A DNA stretch of 64,000 nt from Microbacterium invictum (GCF_034421375.1 NZ_CP139779.1:1-64000); one strand, 5' to 3'. Counted from the stretch's first letter, positions 46,186 to 57,836 are shown. Notes: a model not told the origin generated them from the letters alone. Made by a program: numbers and translations.

Positions 46186-46784
46186 CCGACGACCGCGAAT
46201 CCGCCCCCGTGTCCCGCGGTGTGCTGGGTGTGACCTGGCGTCAGCTGCCGTTCTTCCTGTGGCTGATCGCCCTGTGGATGCTGCTGTGGGGCCAGTTCAC
46301 CCTGCTCGCGTTCCTGACCGGCCTGGTCGCGGCGGTGGTCGTCACCCGCGTGTTCCGGCTTCCGCCGGTGTCGCTGTCGGGCCGGCTCAACGTCTGGTTC
46401 GGGCTGGTCTTCGTGCTGACCTTCCTCGTGTCGCTGGTGCGCGGCTCGCTGCTGGTGGCCTGGCAGACGATCCGCCCCGGGAAGCTGCCGGGCGCGGCGA
46501 TCATCGCCGTGCACCTCCGCACCGACGACGACCTGATCATGACCCACACCGCGGTCACCTGCTCCCTCATCCCCGGTTCGCTCGTCGTCGAAGCCGATCG
46601 TGATCGTCGCATGCTCTACCTGCACGTCATCGGCGTCGACGACGACGATGACATCGAACTGCAGCGCCGGACGGTGCTCGGCTGGGAGGCGCGGATCGTG
46701 CGTGCCGTCGGATCCACGGCGCAGCTCGACGTCATCCGCGAGGCGACCATCGACACCCCTCGGAAGGGAGGAACACCGACATGA
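46182..46784 (+). CDS. mrpE: Na+/H+ antiporter subunit E
   Basis: A 200-residue subunit from GTG 46182; the much longer upstream frame is antisense-quality sequence within mrpD. Two to three membrane segments (FFLWLIALWMLLWGQFTLLA, VWFGLVFVLTFLVSLVRGSL) precede the MrpE core AIIAVHLRTDDDLIMTHTAV, CSLIPGSLVVEADRDRRMLY and LHVIGVDD. It overlaps mrpF by ATGA. Confidence 0.94.
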   Translation: MTDDRESAPVSRGVLGVTWRQLPFFLWLIALWMLLWGQFTLLAFLTGLVAAVVVTRVFRLPPVSLSGRLNVWFGLVFVLTFLVSLVRGSLLVAWQTIRPGKLPGAAIIAVHLRTDDDLIMTHTAVTCSLIPGSLVVEADRDRRMLYLHVIGVDDDDDIELQRRTVLGWEARIVRAVGSTAQLDVIREATIDTPRKGGTPT

Positions 46785-47053
46785 GCACCGTGCTCCTCAT
46801 CGCCATCTTCGTGGTGTTCGTCGTCGCGGCACTCCTCACCCTCTGGCGGATCATCGTGGGACCTTCGATCCTCGACCGCGCCGTGGCATCCGATGTCCTC
46901 CTCACGGAGGTGCTGTGCGTGCTGGGGGCCGAGATGGCCATCAACCAGCACACGCGGACCCTTCCCGTGCTCCTCGTCATTGCCGCAGTGGGGGTGTTCG
47001 GGTCGATCTCGATCGCCCGGTTCGTCGCACGGAAGGACACCGTGGAGCGATGA
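46781..47053 (+). CDS. mrpF: Na+/H+ antiporter subunit F
   Basis: A 90-residue three-helix subunit: VLLIAIFVVFVVAALLTLWR, GPSILDRAVASDVLLTEVLC (with the conserved Asp pair) and a final segment VLLVIAAVGVFGSISIARFV. Length and order fit MrpF. It overlaps mrpG by ATGA. Confidence 0.94.
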   Translation: MSTVLLIAIFVVFVVAALLTLWRIIVGPSILDRAVASDVLLTEVLCVLGAEMAINQHTRTLPVLLVIAAVGVFGSISIARFVARKDTVER

Positions 47054-47406
47054 CCGACACCCTCGACCTCATCGCCCTCGTGCTGATCCTCGCGGGGGCC
47101 CTGCTGTGCCTCACGGCGGCGGTCGGCCTGCTGCGCTTCAGAGACGTCGGCTCTCGGCTGCACGCGGCGACGAAGCCGCAGATCCTCGGTCTGCTCCTCA
47201 TCTGCCTCGCGATCGCCCTGGCCCTGGAGTCGTGGCCGGTCGTCGCCTTCCTCGTCCCGGTGATGCTGCTGCAGATGGCGACCGCCCCGCTTTCGGCGCA
47301 CATGATCGCCCGCCAGGCGCACCGCAACAGAACGATCGACGAGCGGGACCTTCTCGTCGACGAGCTCGCCGAGCAGGAGCGCACCCCGCCCGCCGCCGGC
47401 GGGTGA
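47050..47406 (+). CDS. mrpG: Na+/H+ antiporter subunit G
   Basis: A 118-residue subunit, last of the operon. ALLCLTAAVGLLRFRDVGSR then LHAATKPQILGLLLICLAIA and a final TAPLSAHMIARQAHR are the MrpG pattern; the tail is charged. The start ATG 47050 overlaps mrpF. With it the complex A(B)CDEFG is complete, so a functional Mrp antiporter for Na+ and pH homeostasis is expected. Confidence 0.94.
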   Translation: MTDTLDLIALVLILAGALLCLTAAVGLLRFRDVGSRLHAATKPQILGLLLICLAIALALESWPVVAFLVPVMLLQMATAPLSAHMIARQAHRNRTIDERDLLVDELAEQERTPPAAGG

Positions 47407-47503
47407 CGCGTCAGGCGGAGGGGTTGCACGGCGCTCGCCGCGCCGGTTAGCCTTGCTCGCGACGCCGGGCCGGGGGGCCGGAAGGCGGGGCCGGGGGGCC
47501 CGA

Positions 47504-47520
47504 CACGGCCGAAGGCCGTG
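47504..47520 (+). terminator. Candidate terminator after mrpG
   Basis: CACGGCC (47504-47510) and GGCCGTG (47514-47520) form a 7-bp stem with a GAA loop, 98 bases after mrpG. GCCGGGGGGCC occurs twice just before, at 47469-47479 and 47490-47500. No T-run follows. Confidence 0.45.
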
Positions 47521-47571
47521 GATTCGAGACGCGCCGGTGAGCAGCTGGGCGGGCGCACCGGGGGAGTTGCC

Positions 47572-48912
47572 ATGCGTGCACTGTTGCGTCGGATGGGGGC
47601 CGTGGTCGCCATGGTCGTGGCTGTGTCCGCCGTGTCGGGCACCGCCGCGATGGCGGAGAGTCGGACGGGAGCGGCTGGGAGCGACATCACCAGACCCACC
47701 GCGACGATCACCGCCCCCACGGGAGGCACCGTGACCGGCTCGACGACGGTGGTGGTCAGCGCTCGGGACGACGTCGCCGTCGCCTCGGTCTCGATCTGGT
47801 CGGGATCGTTGCGCGTCGGCAATGCAGTGCCCCGACCTGACGGCCACTGGGCATTGTCGGTCGACTCCCGCGCCTGGCGTGACGTCGGCTACTCCATCAC
47901 CGCCCGCGCCACGGACGCTGCCGGGAACGTCGGCACCAGCCCAGCCGTGAGGGTCACCGTCCGCAATGCGAATCCGACCCCTGGGCCATCCCCGACCCCG
48001 ACGGCGACGCCCACCCCGCCACCGCCGACTCCATCACCGTCGCCGACGACGAGTCCGTCGCCGACGCCGAGTCCCACGCCCACGCCGAGTCCCACGCCCA
48101 CGGCGACCACGACTCCGTCGGCGACGCCCACTGCCACGCCCGCACTGCCGACGGGTTTACCGGCGCCCATCGCTGAGTGGCGCTTCACCGAGTCGGCGGC
48201 GCCCTACCGCACCACCGACGGGGATCTCCCGCTCACGCAGGCAGGGCGCACCACGGCGACGTCGACGACGACAGCGTGGGGAGGGGGTCTCGTCCTGGAC
48301 GGGCGCAGCTACCTGCGGCTTCCCGCAGAATCCGTCGAACGCCTCAACGTCGGAGCATCCACGAATCAGGTGACGGTCGCCGCATGGGTCTACATGACTG
48401 ATTCGAGTACCGGCGTGATCGCCGGGATCTGGCCCGAGACCGCCACCGATCCGCGTCGCTCCTACGCCCTGTTCTACGATCTCGGCCTGTACGGCGGCGA
48501 TGAGCGCTCGAACTTCCACGTCTCGAAGCATGGTGGTGCGACGGCGGGGTACCCCTACAACCGCGACTATTCAGCATCCGGACAGGTCTTCCAACGCCGC
48601 ACCTGGCAACTTCATGTCGGCACCTACGACGGTCAGCAGGCGGTCTCGTATCTGGACGGCACCTCGGTGCCCATTCCTCGATTCACGGACAACAAGCGGC
48701 AGACTTACGCGAAGAACCCGTACATCTACCGCGAGGGACTGAACGCAGAGCCCGCCGACTTCACGGTGGGAGCCGTGCAGCTGGCCAGCGGGCCCGGCAA
48801 CTTCGGTCAGGGCACGATCGCCAAGCTCCGAGTGTGGGATGTCGCACTCACCCCCGAGCAGGTGTCGGCCCTGCACGCCGCGGAGTCACGGCTCCTCACC
48901 CGTTCGGGATGA
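47572..48912 (+). CDS. Secreted LamG-domain (concanavalin-like) protein
   Basis: A 446-residue exported protein from ATG 47572 with GGGGGAG 5 bases upstream. Signal peptide: MRALLRRMGAVVAMVVAVSA followed by a small-residue cleavage region (TAAMAES). Next comes an Ig-like module (about 35-130: PTATITAPTGGTVTGSTTVV, DDVAVASVSIW, ARATDAAGN), a Thr/Pro/Ser-rich linker of about 60 residues, and a LamG/Pentraxin-type C-terminal domain (about 205-446). No sortase motif or C-terminal anchor is seen, so it is probably released or wall-associated non-covalently. Likely carbohydrate-binding, inferred. It overlaps the convergent acylase gene by 17 bases. Confidence 0.82.
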   Translation: MRALLRRMGAVVAMVVAVSAVSGTAAMAESRTGAAGSDITRPTATITAPTGGTVTGSTTVVVSARDDVAVASVSIWSGSLRVGNAVPRPDGHWALSVDSRAWRDVGYSITARATDAAGNVGTSPAVRVTVRNANPTPGPSPTPTATPTPPPPTPSPSPTTSPSPTPSPTPTPSPTPTATTTPSATPTATPALPTGLPAPIAEWRFTESAAPYRTTDGDLPLTQAGRTTATSTTTAWGGGLVLDGRSYLRLPAESVERLNVGASTNQVTVAAWVYMTDSSTGVIAGIWPETATDPRRSYALFYDLGLYGGDERSNFHVSKHGGATAGYPYNRDYSASGQVFQRRTWQLHVGTYDGQQAVSYLDGTSVPIPRFTDNKRQTYAKNPYIYREGLNAEPADFTVGAVQLASGPGNFGQGTIAKLRVWDVALTPEQVSALHAAESRLLTRSG

Positions 48913-51523
48913 GCCGGAGCGTGTGGGTCGTCGTTGCGGCGACCGCGTCAGGCGTGAATGCCCAGGGGAAGAGCTCGGCCCGCTGCCACGCCGGTGTCTG
49001 GTCGACGTAGTTCGGGTGGAACGCGTGCCCGCTCGTGCCGGTCAGGTGCTGCCAGCTCGAACGGTCGAGGTCGCCGAGGTCGACGATCATCCGCATCGAC
49101 GGCACGGTCACCGTCTCGAAGCCCTGACCGAGCACCCAGCCCGTCGCATTCGCCACCGACGACCCGCCTCCGACGGGGTAGGGGCCGCGGTTGAACAGCA
49201 TCTCGATCGGCGCGATGCCCGATGTGCCGAAGGTGTCGTTCCTCAGGGTGAGGGCGTGGAGGTCGCCCCACTCCCACATGGCGGGGGTGTCGCCCTGCAG
49301 CTCGACGAGCCGCGCGTAGGCGTCGGTGGCGCTCCGCTCGAGCATCTCGGCCTGCGACGTCACGTCGAGTCCCTCGTTCTGCCACCACGGCGACGACGCA
49401 TCGGCGAGCAGCGTGTCCACGACGAGGAACATGCGGGCCTGGTTGCCCGTGGGCGCGGGCGACTCGCGCTCTCGCACGAAGACGTTCTGGACGAGCTCGT
49501 CCCAGAGCACGTTGGCGTAGGCGGCCGCGGCCGACCCGGAGTGGTTCTGGGCGTCCCAGCCGCCGAGCAGGTCGAGGGCGGCATCCGTCCCCTCGTCGCC
49601 GGTGCGGATGCCCGCGTAGGCGGCGATGAGACGCGGACCCATCCACATGGCGTTGTCGGCCTGGATGTCGCGCATGTCCGTCGCGGTCAGGGGGCCGGCG
49701 GCGATGCGCCGCTCCAGCATCTCCACGATGCGCGCAGCGCGCCATCCGTAGTCCCAGTCGCGCGTGAGCTGGTAGGGGTAGTCCTCACCCACGATGGGGT
49801 TGTTCGCGGTGACGATGTAGCCCGCAGAGGGGTTCAGTGACACCGGCAGCTCCTCGAACGGGATGTAACCCTGCCAGGCGTATGCGGAGTCCCACCCCGG
49901 TTGCGGCAGCGACCCGTCGCCGGCGCCGCGGATCGGGAGCTTGCCGGGCGTCTGATAGCCGATGTTCCCCGCCGTGTCGGCGTAGACGAGGTTCTGCGCC
50001 GGCACGTCGAAGAGTGATGCGGCGATGCGGAACGAATCGAAATCGGCCGCCTGGTTGAGGGCGAAGATGGCGCTCGCCGTCGTGCCCGGCTCGAGCGCCG
50101 TCCATCGCAGGCTCACGGCGTACTCCCCGTCGGGGGCGCCGCTCGGCGCGGCAGGCACGCCCTCGGTGCCGACGAACGGCTCGTCGGCGATGCCGGCGTA
50201 CTCGCCGCTGGCGTCGGAGATCAGCGGGCCGTTCTCGGTCGCGCGCACCGTGATCTCGACATCGTCGCCTCCGGCGACCTCGATGGTCTCCTGCCGCGTC
50301 GTGAGGGGCAGCAGCTGCCCGTCGCGCCAGTACGCGTCATCCTGCACCCGCTCCAGGTACAGATCGGTGACGTCGGTGGTGAGGTTGGTGAACCCCCAGG
50401 CGATGTCGGCGTTGTGGCCGATGATGACGCCGGGCATGCCGGAGAACCCGAAGCCCGCGACGTCGAACGGGCAGTCCTGCTGCACCCGTTCGCACTTCAG
50501 CTGCACCTGGTGCCAGACGCTCGGAAGCGAGGCGCCCAGGTGCGGGTCGTTGGCGAGGAGCGGCATCCCGGTGTCGGTGAGGGCCCCCGACACCACCCAC
50601 GAGTTGGAGCCGATGCCCTCGCCGATGGGTCCGACGAGGGTGCTGACGGCTTCGACGACGTCGCCGACCTCGGCCCAGTCGACGGCCGCTTCGACGTTCG
50701 GTGCGGTCTCGGCCGAAATGCGCGCGCTCGCCGGGAGCGGCGTGCCCGCCTCGTCGATGACCGGCACGATCACGGGGTTCCGGTCGAAGGGGTAGGTCGG
50801 GTAGAGGTCCGCGAGCTGCTCGGGGGTGAGGGATGCCGCGGCGACGGCCCGGTCGGTCTCGTCGCCGATGTTGGAGCGGAGGTCCCAGGCCATCGCCTTC
50901 AGCCACGCCACCGAATCTTCGGGCGTCCACGGCTCGATCTCGTAGTCGGGGTTCTGGAGGCCGAGGACGGCGTACTCGAACGAGGCGTCGGGGCCCTGGT
51001 GATCGGCGAGATACGCGTTCACCCCGTCGGCGTAGGCGTCGTAGTACGCCCGGACGGTCGGGTCGAGCGAGGCGACCTCCTGGGCGGCGACCTCGCGCCA
51101 TCCGAGGGTCCGGAGGAAGATGTCGGTCTGCAGCTGCGACTCGCCGAACAGCTCGGACAGCCGGCCGCTGGTGACGTGTCGGCGGAAGTCCATCTCCCAG
51201 AACCGGTCCTGCGCGTGGACGTAGCCCTGGGCGTAGAAGAGGTCGCGCGAGGTCTCGGCGGTGATGGTCGGGATGCCGAGGGCGTCGCGTTGCACGCTGA
51301 CCTCGGCGGTGAGGCCGGGGAGGGTCTTCTCGCCGTCGAGCTGCGGGAAGGACCGCTGGATGGAGAACACCACGACGCTCGCCGCGATGAGGGCGAGCAC
51401 CACGAGACCGACGAAGACGGCGTAGAGAGTGATGGCGATGCGGCGGCCGAGGGAGCGCCTGGCGGGCGGCTCGGGGTCGTCGAACTGTGCGACGTCATCG
51501 AGTACGTCTGCGGGCTTCGTCAT
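48896..51523 (-). CDS. Penicillin acylase family protein (Ntn hydrolase)
   Basis: An 875-residue precursor of a two-chain amidase, S45 family. An N-terminal membrane anchor at about residues 28-53 suggests extracytoplasmic action. The alpha-chain part has the YAQGYVHAQDRFWEMDFRRH motif; the autocleavage site and nucleophile lie at Ser306 in GEGIGSNSWVVSG, giving a beta chain beginning SNSW. Typical beta-chain stretches include NDPHLGASLPSVWHQVQLKC and GHNADIAWGFTN. Family members hydrolyse penicillins or acyl-homoserine lactones. The start is ATG 51523; a longer frame upstream covers argG and is rejected. Confidence 0.92.
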   Translation of the reverse strand: MTKPADVLDDVAQFDDPEPPARRSLGRRIAITLYAVFVGLVVLALIAASVVVFSIQRSFPQLDGEKTLPGLTAEVSVQRDALGIPTITAETSRDLFYAQGYVHAQDRFWEMDFRRHVTSGRLSELFGESQLQTDIFLRTLGWREVAAQEVASLDPTVRAYYDAYADGVNAYLADHQGPDASFEYAVLGLQNPDYEIEPWTPEDSVAWLKAMAWDLRSNIGDETDRAVAAASLTPEQLADLYPTYPFDRNPVIVPVIDEAGTPLPASARISAETAPNVEAAVDWAEVGDVVEAVSTLVGPIGEGIGSNSWVVSGALTDTGMPLLANDPHLGASLPSVWHQVQLKCERVQQDCPFDVAGFGFSGMPGVIIGHNADIAWGFTNLTTDVTDLYLERVQDDAYWRDGQLLPLTTRQETIEVAGGDDVEITVRATENGPLISDASGEYAGIADEPFVGTEGVPAAPSGAPDGEYAVSLRWTALEPGTTASAIFALNQAADFDSFRIAASLFDVPAQNLVYADTAGNIGYQTPGKLPIRGAGDGSLPQPGWDSAYAWQGYIPFEELPVSLNPSAGYIVTANNPIVGEDYPYQLTRDWDYGWRAARIVEMLERRIAAGPLTATDMRDIQADNAMWMGPRLIAAYAGIRTGDEGTDAALDLLGGWDAQNHSGSAAAAYANVLWDELVQNVFVRERESPAPTGNQARMFLVVDTLLADASSPWWQNEGLDVTSQAEMLERSATDAYARLVELQGDTPAMWEWGDLHALTLRNDTFGTSGIAPIEMLFNRGPYPVGGGSSVANATGWVLGQGFETVTVPSMRMIVDLGDLDRSSWQHLTGTSGHAFHPNYVDQTPAWQRAELFPWAFTPDAVAATTTHTLRLIPNG

Positions 51524-51632
51524 TGAAGGGGACCTCCGGTCGCGAGACCCAGTGCCGGAGAGGATGAGTCTCGGTGCCGTTCGGGCGGCACCGGAGAATC
51601 GTAACCCCTGGTCGGCGGTGCGGCGTGCGGGG

Positions 51633-53111
<1,479 letters not shown>

Positions 53112-53129
53112 CTAAGGGAAAGTGGGGTG

Positions 53130-54092
53130 ATGACGATGCATGTCGATGTCGACACGTTCGTGAGAGCCGAGACCGATCGGATGTTCGCCGACATCCAGCG
53201 GGATGCAGGCGGGGTCAATCTCTTCCGTCACAACCGGGAGCCCGCCGAGGTCGCGCATCAGACCGTCATCCGACTGAACCGCGACACCCTCTACAGCTTC
53301 GCGATCGTCGATCTCTCGGACGGGGCCCGGCTGACGATCCCCAACGCCGCCGGCCGCTATCTGTCGGTCATGGTGCTCGATCGGGATCACTACGTCCGGG
53401 CCGTGCTGCACGAGCCCGGCGACCACGACGTCGCGGATCTCGCACCGGACGCCGACTACGTGCTCATCGCCGCGCGGACCCTGGTCGACCCGACCGATCC
53501 CGCCGACATCGCCGAGGTCGCCACGCTGCAGGACGGGCTGACGGTCGAGGCGGGGGCGGCGACGCCGTTCGAGCCGGGTGAGTGGGATGCGGCCTCGCTG
53601 AACGCCACCCGCGACGCACTGCTCGCGCTCGCGCGCGGGCTGCAGCAGTTCGATCGCACCTTCGGCGGCCCCGACGAGGTCGATCCGGTGCGCCACCTCA
53701 TCGGCGCCGCGGCCGGATGGGGCGGGTTGCCGCTGTCGGAGGCGTCGTACATGGGCGTCGAGCCGAAGGTGCCGTTCGGCACCTATCGGCTCCGGATGGC
53801 CGACGTTCCCGTCGACGGGTTCTGGTCGGTCTCGGTCTACAACGCGCAAGGCTACTTCGAGGTCAATCCCGAAGGCCGATACAGCGTCAACAGCGTCACC
53901 GGGGTGCGCGACGAGGATGGCGCGATCACGGTGCGCTTCGTCCCGCCCGGCGGCGTGGAGGGCGCCAACGACATCCCCGTGCCCGAGGGCTGGAACTTCC
54001 TGGTGCGGCTCTACCGGCCGCGCGAGGAGATCCTCGAGAGGCGCTGGACGGTGCCCGACCTCGTCGCCGAGGAATCACCCGAGGCGCCCTGA
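53130..54092 (+). CDS. DUF1254/DUF1214-domain protein
   Basis: A 320-residue protein with no signal peptide. An N-terminal DUF1254-like part ([40 protein letters not shown]) is followed by a DUF1214-like part ([20 protein letters not shown] then [20 protein letters not shown] and [18 protein letters not shown]). The start is ATG 53130; in-frame GTG 53127 and ATG 53136 are alternatives, and GGGG at 53124-53127 fits 53136 best. Function of the family is unclear. Its end overlaps the convergent Pr6Pr gene by 82 bases. Confidence 0.82.
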   Translation: MTMHVDVDTFVRAETDRMFADIQRDAGGVNLFRHNREPAEVAHQTVIRLNRDTLYSFAIVDLSDGARLTIPNAAGRYLSVMVLDRDHYVRAVLHEPGDHDVADLAPDADYVLIAARTLVDPTDPADIAEVATLQDGLTVEAGAATPFEPGEWDAASLNATRDALLALARGLQQFDRTFGGPDEVDPVRHLIGAAAGWGGLPLSEASYMGVEPKVPFGTYRLRMADVPVDGFWSVSVYNAQGYFEVNPEGRYSVNSVTGVRDEDGAITVRFVPPGGVEGANDIPVPEGWNFLVRLYRPREEILERRWTVPDLVAEESPEAP

Positions 54093-54805
54093 CCGCGCCT
54101 CCGTCCGACCCCGACGACGATCGTGGCGGTGACGATGATGCCCGCGGCGATCGCGACCACCCAGAAGGCCACGCCCCCGTACCCGGGGAAGATGAGGTCG
54201 GGGTTGTTTGGGTTCAGGAACGGGTACGGGTACCAGAACGGCTGCTCCGAAACGGGGTTGGTGATGAGCGGACCGCGCACCAGGGTGTACACCACCCACA
54301 GGATCGGGAAGATCAGGATGACGCCCACGTCGCGCCATGGCAGAGCGCGGCGTCCCGGGCCGAGGAAGAGATCCAGCAGCAGGAAGAGCGGCGCGACGAC
54401 GTGGAGGATCTCGTTCGACCAGGGCACCGTCGTCCCCTGCGGGAGGTCGACGTTGCGCAGCAGGGTGTTGTAGACCACGCCCGTGATCACCATGTAGGTC
54501 GTCACGCTCGCCAGCGCGACGGCGAGGGCGGCGGGATCGGTCGCCGGCGCGGCATCCGCTGTCCTTCTCCGCCCGACCGACACCCACCCCGCCACGGCCC
54601 AGAGCAGCACCACCGCGGCGGCGCAGTTGGAGAGGATCGTGAAGAAGCTGAAGAAGTTCGTCACGACCGTGGGAAGGTGCTGGCCGGCGTCGATGCCGAT
54701 GCCGATGGTGCGAGCGGCCTGACCGATGACGGCGGCGATGATGGCGATCGCTGCGAGAAGGCGCAGCACCGTCCATATCAGCGCCCAGCGCGAGGTGCGG
54801 AGCAT
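54011..54805 (-). CDS. Pr6Pr-family membrane protein
   Basis: A 264-residue protein with six hydrophobic segments. [38 protein letters not shown] and a PYPFLNPNN motif before the last segment match the Pr6Pr/FAR-17a-AIG1-like group common in Microbacteriaceae. The cytosolic tail is Ser/Arg/Gly-rich. Role unknown. Its stop codon lies inside the DUF1254 gene on the other strand. Confidence 0.82.
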   Translation of the reverse strand: MLRTSRWALIWTVLRLLAAIAIIAAVIGQAARTIGIGIDAGQHLPTVVTNFFSFFTILSNCAAAVVLLWAVAGWVSVGRRRTADAAPATDPAALAVALASVTTYMVITGVVYNTLLRNVDLPQGTTVPWSNEILHVVAPLFLLLDLFLGPGRRALPWRDVGVILIFPILWVVYTLVRGPLITNPVSEQPFWYPYPFLNPNNPDLIFPGYGGVAFWVVAIAAGIIVTATIVVGVGRRRGQGASGDSSATRSGTVQRLSRISSRGR

Positions 54806-54904
54806 GCTGCGACTTTATCGGCGGGGCGAAGGCCGCGAACCCGGGGCGGGCGAGACACGCCCGATAGGATCGGGTGTAACCGTCCGACAACGGGGGAGTG
54901 GGCC

Positions 54905-56191
54905 ATGCCAGGCATTGTGATCGTCGGCGTCCAGTGGGGTGACGAGGGCAAGGGCAAGGCCACCGACCTTCTGGGTGACCGCACCGACTGGGTCGTGAAG
55001 TTCAACGGCGGCAACAACGCCGGCCACACCGTCGTCATCGGCGACGAGAAGTACGCGCTGCACCTGCTGCCCTCCGGCATCCTGTCGCCGGGGGTCAACG
55101 CGGTCATCGGCAACGGCGTCGTGATCGACCTCGAGGTGCTCTTCGCCGAGCTGAAGGCGCTGCAGGCGCGCGGGCTCGACACGTCGCGACTGAAGATCAG
55201 CGCGAACGCGCACGTGATCACCCAGTACCACCGCACCCTCGACAAGGTCACCGAGCGCTTCCTCGGCAAGCGCCAGATCGGCACCACCGGCCGCGGGATC
55301 GGTCCGGCCTACGCCGACAAGATCAACCGGGTCGGCATCCGCGTGCAGGACCTCTTCGACGAGAACATCCTGCGCCAGAAGGTCGAGGGGGCGCTCGATC
55401 AGAAGAACCACCTGCTGCTGAAGGTCTACAACCGCCGCGCGATCGCCGTCGAAGAGGTCGTCGACGACCTGCTGTCGTACGCCGAGCGTCTGCGTCCCAT
55501 GGTCGCCGACACGTCGCTGCTGCTCGACGAGGCCCTCGACCGGGGCGAGGTCGTCGTCTTCGAGGGCGGCCAGGCGACCATGCTCGACGTCGACCACGGC
55601 ACGTACCCGTTCGTCACGTCGTCGTCGGCGACCGCCGGTGGCGCCGCGACCGGCTCGGGGGTCGGCCCCCGGCGCCTGGACCGTATCGTCGGCATCGTCA
55701 AGGCCTACACGACCCGCGTCGGGTCTGGTCCCTTCCCCACCGAGCTGTTCGACGAGCACGGCGACTTCCTGCGCTCGCGCGGTTTCGAGTTCGGCACGAC
55801 GACCGGGCGCCCGCGCCGCGTCGGCTGGTACGACGCGCCCATCACGCGGTACGCCACGCGCATCAACGGCATCACCGACCTCGTGCTCACCAAGCTCGAC
55901 ATCCTCACCGGCCTCGACGAGATCCCGGTGTGCGTCGCCTACGACGTCGACGGTGAGCGGTTCGAGGAGGTGCCGGTCAACCAGACCGACTTCCACCACG
56001 CGCGGCCGATCTTCGAGATGTTCCCCGGATGGAAGGACGACATCTCGGGCGCCCGCTCGTTCGACGATCTGCCGCTCGCCGCGCAGGACTACGTGCTGGC
56101 GCTGGAAGAGATGAGCGGCACCCGCATCTCGGTGATCGGCGTGGGCGCGGCTCGCGACGCGGTCATCGTGCGCCACGACCTGGTCGACTGA
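54905..56191 (+). CDS. purA: Adenylosuccinate synthetase
   Basis: A 428-residue enzyme joining IMP and aspartate with GTP on the way to [19 protein letters not shown] is the GTP-binding loop; [27 protein letters not shown] and [24 protein letters not shown] stretch are family signatures. The start is ATG 54905 after GGGGGAG; the long upstream frame through the convergent gene is discarded. Its TGA shares a base with the next ATG (TGATG). Confidence 0.97.
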   Translation: MPGIVIVGVQWGDEGKGKATDLLGDRTDWVVKFNGGNNAGHTVVIGDEKYALHLLPSGILSPGVNAVIGNGVVIDLEVLFAELKALQARGLDTSRLKISANAHVITQYHRTLDKVTERFLGKRQIGTTGRGIGPAYADKINRVGIRVQDLFDENILRQKVEGALDQKNHLLLKVYNRRAIAVEEVVDDLLSYAERLRPMVADTSLLLDEALDRGEVVVFEGGQATMLDVDHGTYPFVTSSSATAGGAATGSGVGPRRLDRIVGIVKAYTTRVGSGPFPTELFDEHGDFLRSRGFEFGTTTGRPRRVGWYDAPITRYATRINGITDLVLTKLDILTGLDEIPVCVAYDVDGERFEEVPVNQTDFHHARPIFEMFPGWKDDISGARSFDDLPLAAQDYVLALEEMSGTRISVIGVGAARDAVIVRHDLVD

Positions 56192-57531
56192 TGCGCTTCC
56201 TCGTCGGCGGGTACTCCGCTGACAGCGGCGGGATCGCCACCGGGATCGGGGTTCTCGTCGCCGGTGAGCCTGGCGCCGCCTCGGCCGGCGGGCCGCTCGC
56301 CATGGTCGGGGATGCGGTCGCGGCCAGCTCGCCGTCGTGGGTCACCTGGAGCGAAGGGACGGATGTCGCGTACGCGACCCTCGAGGCGGAGGGAACCGTG
56401 CAGGCCTTCCGGCGCATCGGTGAGGCGCGGTTCGCCCCTCTCGGCGACCCCGTCGAGGCGGGGGAGGCGGTGTGTCACGCGGCGGTTTCTCCCGACGGGA
56501 CGATGCTCGTCGCGGCGTGCTGGGGCGATGGCCGGGTGGTGCGGTACCCGCTCACCGCCGATGGCCGCATCGGCCGCCCATCGTTCGCGCCGGCCGCGAC
56601 AGATCCGTACGCGGATGCGGTGACGGGTGGGCAGCCGCGGTCGGACCTCGAGGCCGCGGCGGCCGAGGTCGGCATCGACCTCGCCGCTCTCGGACTCGGG
56701 GGGCGTGAGGATGACGGGTCGTTCGGGCTGAGCGGGTCGGGCGGGTTCGGCGGTGTGGGCGAGTTCGGCGGTGTCGGCGAGTTCGGCGGTTCAGGCGGCT
56801 TCGATGGGCGCGAGCTGCGCGGCACCGCGTCCGACCCCTTCGGTGCTGCGGGCGGGGCGCGCGCTGCTGCGGCGTTCGGCGACGGTGGACCGGCCGCCGG
56901 TGATCCGGCTTCCGCGTCGGCGCCGGTCGAAGAGCGGGTCTCGCGGGCGCACCAGACGGTGTTCCTGCCGGGCGGGCTCGTCGCGACATCCGATCTGGGG
57001 TTCGATCTCGTCCGCTTCTGGCGACTCGTCGAGGGACGGATGCGGCCGCTGCACGACGTCGCCCTTCCGCTCGGCAGCGGCCCGCGGCACATGGTGTGGC
57101 ATCCGAGCGGGCACCTCTACGTGGTGACCGAGTACAGCTGCGAGGTCTTCGTGCTCGCGCCCGATGAGACCGGGCGCTGGCGCATGGTGGCGGGCGTGCC
57201 GCTCGGCGCCGGGACGCTCGCCGGCGACAGCGCCGCCGAGCTCGCGGCTTCGCGCGACGGCGCGTTCCTGTACGCCGGTGTGCGTGGCAGCAACACGATC
57301 GCCGTCGTCGCCGTGCGCGGTGCGGGCGAGACCCTCGCGCCCGCCGCGCTCGTCGAGGCGGGCGTCGACTGGCCGCGCCATCATCGCGTCGTTCGCGACA
57401 CCCTGCTCGTCGCCGGTGAACGTTCCGACGACGTCGTGTCGATGACCCTCGACATCCGGTCGGGCGTCCCCGGTCGCGCGCGCTTCCGCGCCCCGGCGCC
57501 GTCGCCGACCTGCCTGACACCCCTCGCCTGA
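56191..57531 (+). CDS. Beta-propeller protein, lactonase (YbhE/Pgl)-like
   Basis: A 446-residue protein with the lactonase-type seven-blade propeller pattern: VSPDGTMLVAACWGDGRVVR, HQTVFLPGGLVATSDLGFD, GSGPRHMVWHPSGHLYVVTE, AASRDGAFLYAGVRGSNTI. It is coupled to purA by TGATG. Between blades, residues about 175-240 form a Gly/Phe/Ala-rich low-complexity insertion (GGFGGVGEFGGVGEFGG), encoded by short repeats at 56738-56807. Hydrolysis of 6-phosphogluconolactone is possible but unproven. Confidence 0.8.
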   Translation: MRFLVGGYSADSGGIATGIGVLVAGEPGAASAGGPLAMVGDAVAASSPSWVTWSEGTDVAYATLEAEGTVQAFRRIGEARFAPLGDPVEAGEAVCHAAVSPDGTMLVAACWGDGRVVRYPLTADGRIGRPSFAPAATDPYADAVTGGQPRSDLEAAAAEVGIDLAALGLGGREDDGSFGLSGSGGFGGVGEFGGVGEFGGSGGFDGRELRGTASDPFGAAGGARAAAAFGDGGPAAGDPASASAPVEERVSRAHQTVFLPGGLVATSDLGFDLVRFWRLVEGRMRPLHDVALPLGSGPRHMVWHPSGHLYVVTEYSCEVFVLAPDETGRWRMVAGVPLGAGTLAGDSAAELAASRDGAFLYAGVRGSNTIAVVAVRGAGETLAPAALVEAGVDWPRHHRVVRDTLLVAGERSDDVVSMTLDIRSGVPGRARFRAPAPSPTCLTPLA

Positions 57532-57610
57532 GGGCGGGATTGGTGGCGCTCGGGGCTCGGGGCTCGGCGGCGATTCCCCGGTATCCGCGCCCCGCGGCGC
57601 GTCCCACCCC

Positions 57611-57671
57611 CGCGATCCGTCGATTTCTGCGGTGCGGATGTCGCGCGAGCGACGTTTTCTGACGGATCGCG
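57611..57671. repeat. 61-bp palindrome-ended element, copy 2
   Basis: Perfect 11-base arms CGCGATCCGTC (57611-57621) and GACGGATCGCG (57661-57671) enclose 39 bases. Same length and ends as the copy at 26155-26215. Confidence 0.85.
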
Positions 57672-57836
57672 GTGCCTCTGAGGCCCTCGGTCGGGTCGTG
57701 GACCGCGCGGATCGCTCGAAACCGACCTCCGTTGTCGAGACCGACCGTCGCGCGGTGGGTTTCGACGGGGCGGCTGGGTTTCGGCGGGAAAGCCGGGGAG
57801 GGTGTGGGTCGTCGGCAGCGCGACGAACCTCACCCC

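Noticed and set aside
47889..48188. Gly/Val-rich minus-strand frame
   Set aside because: Mirror of the Thr/Pro linker of the LamG protein; repetitive by construction.
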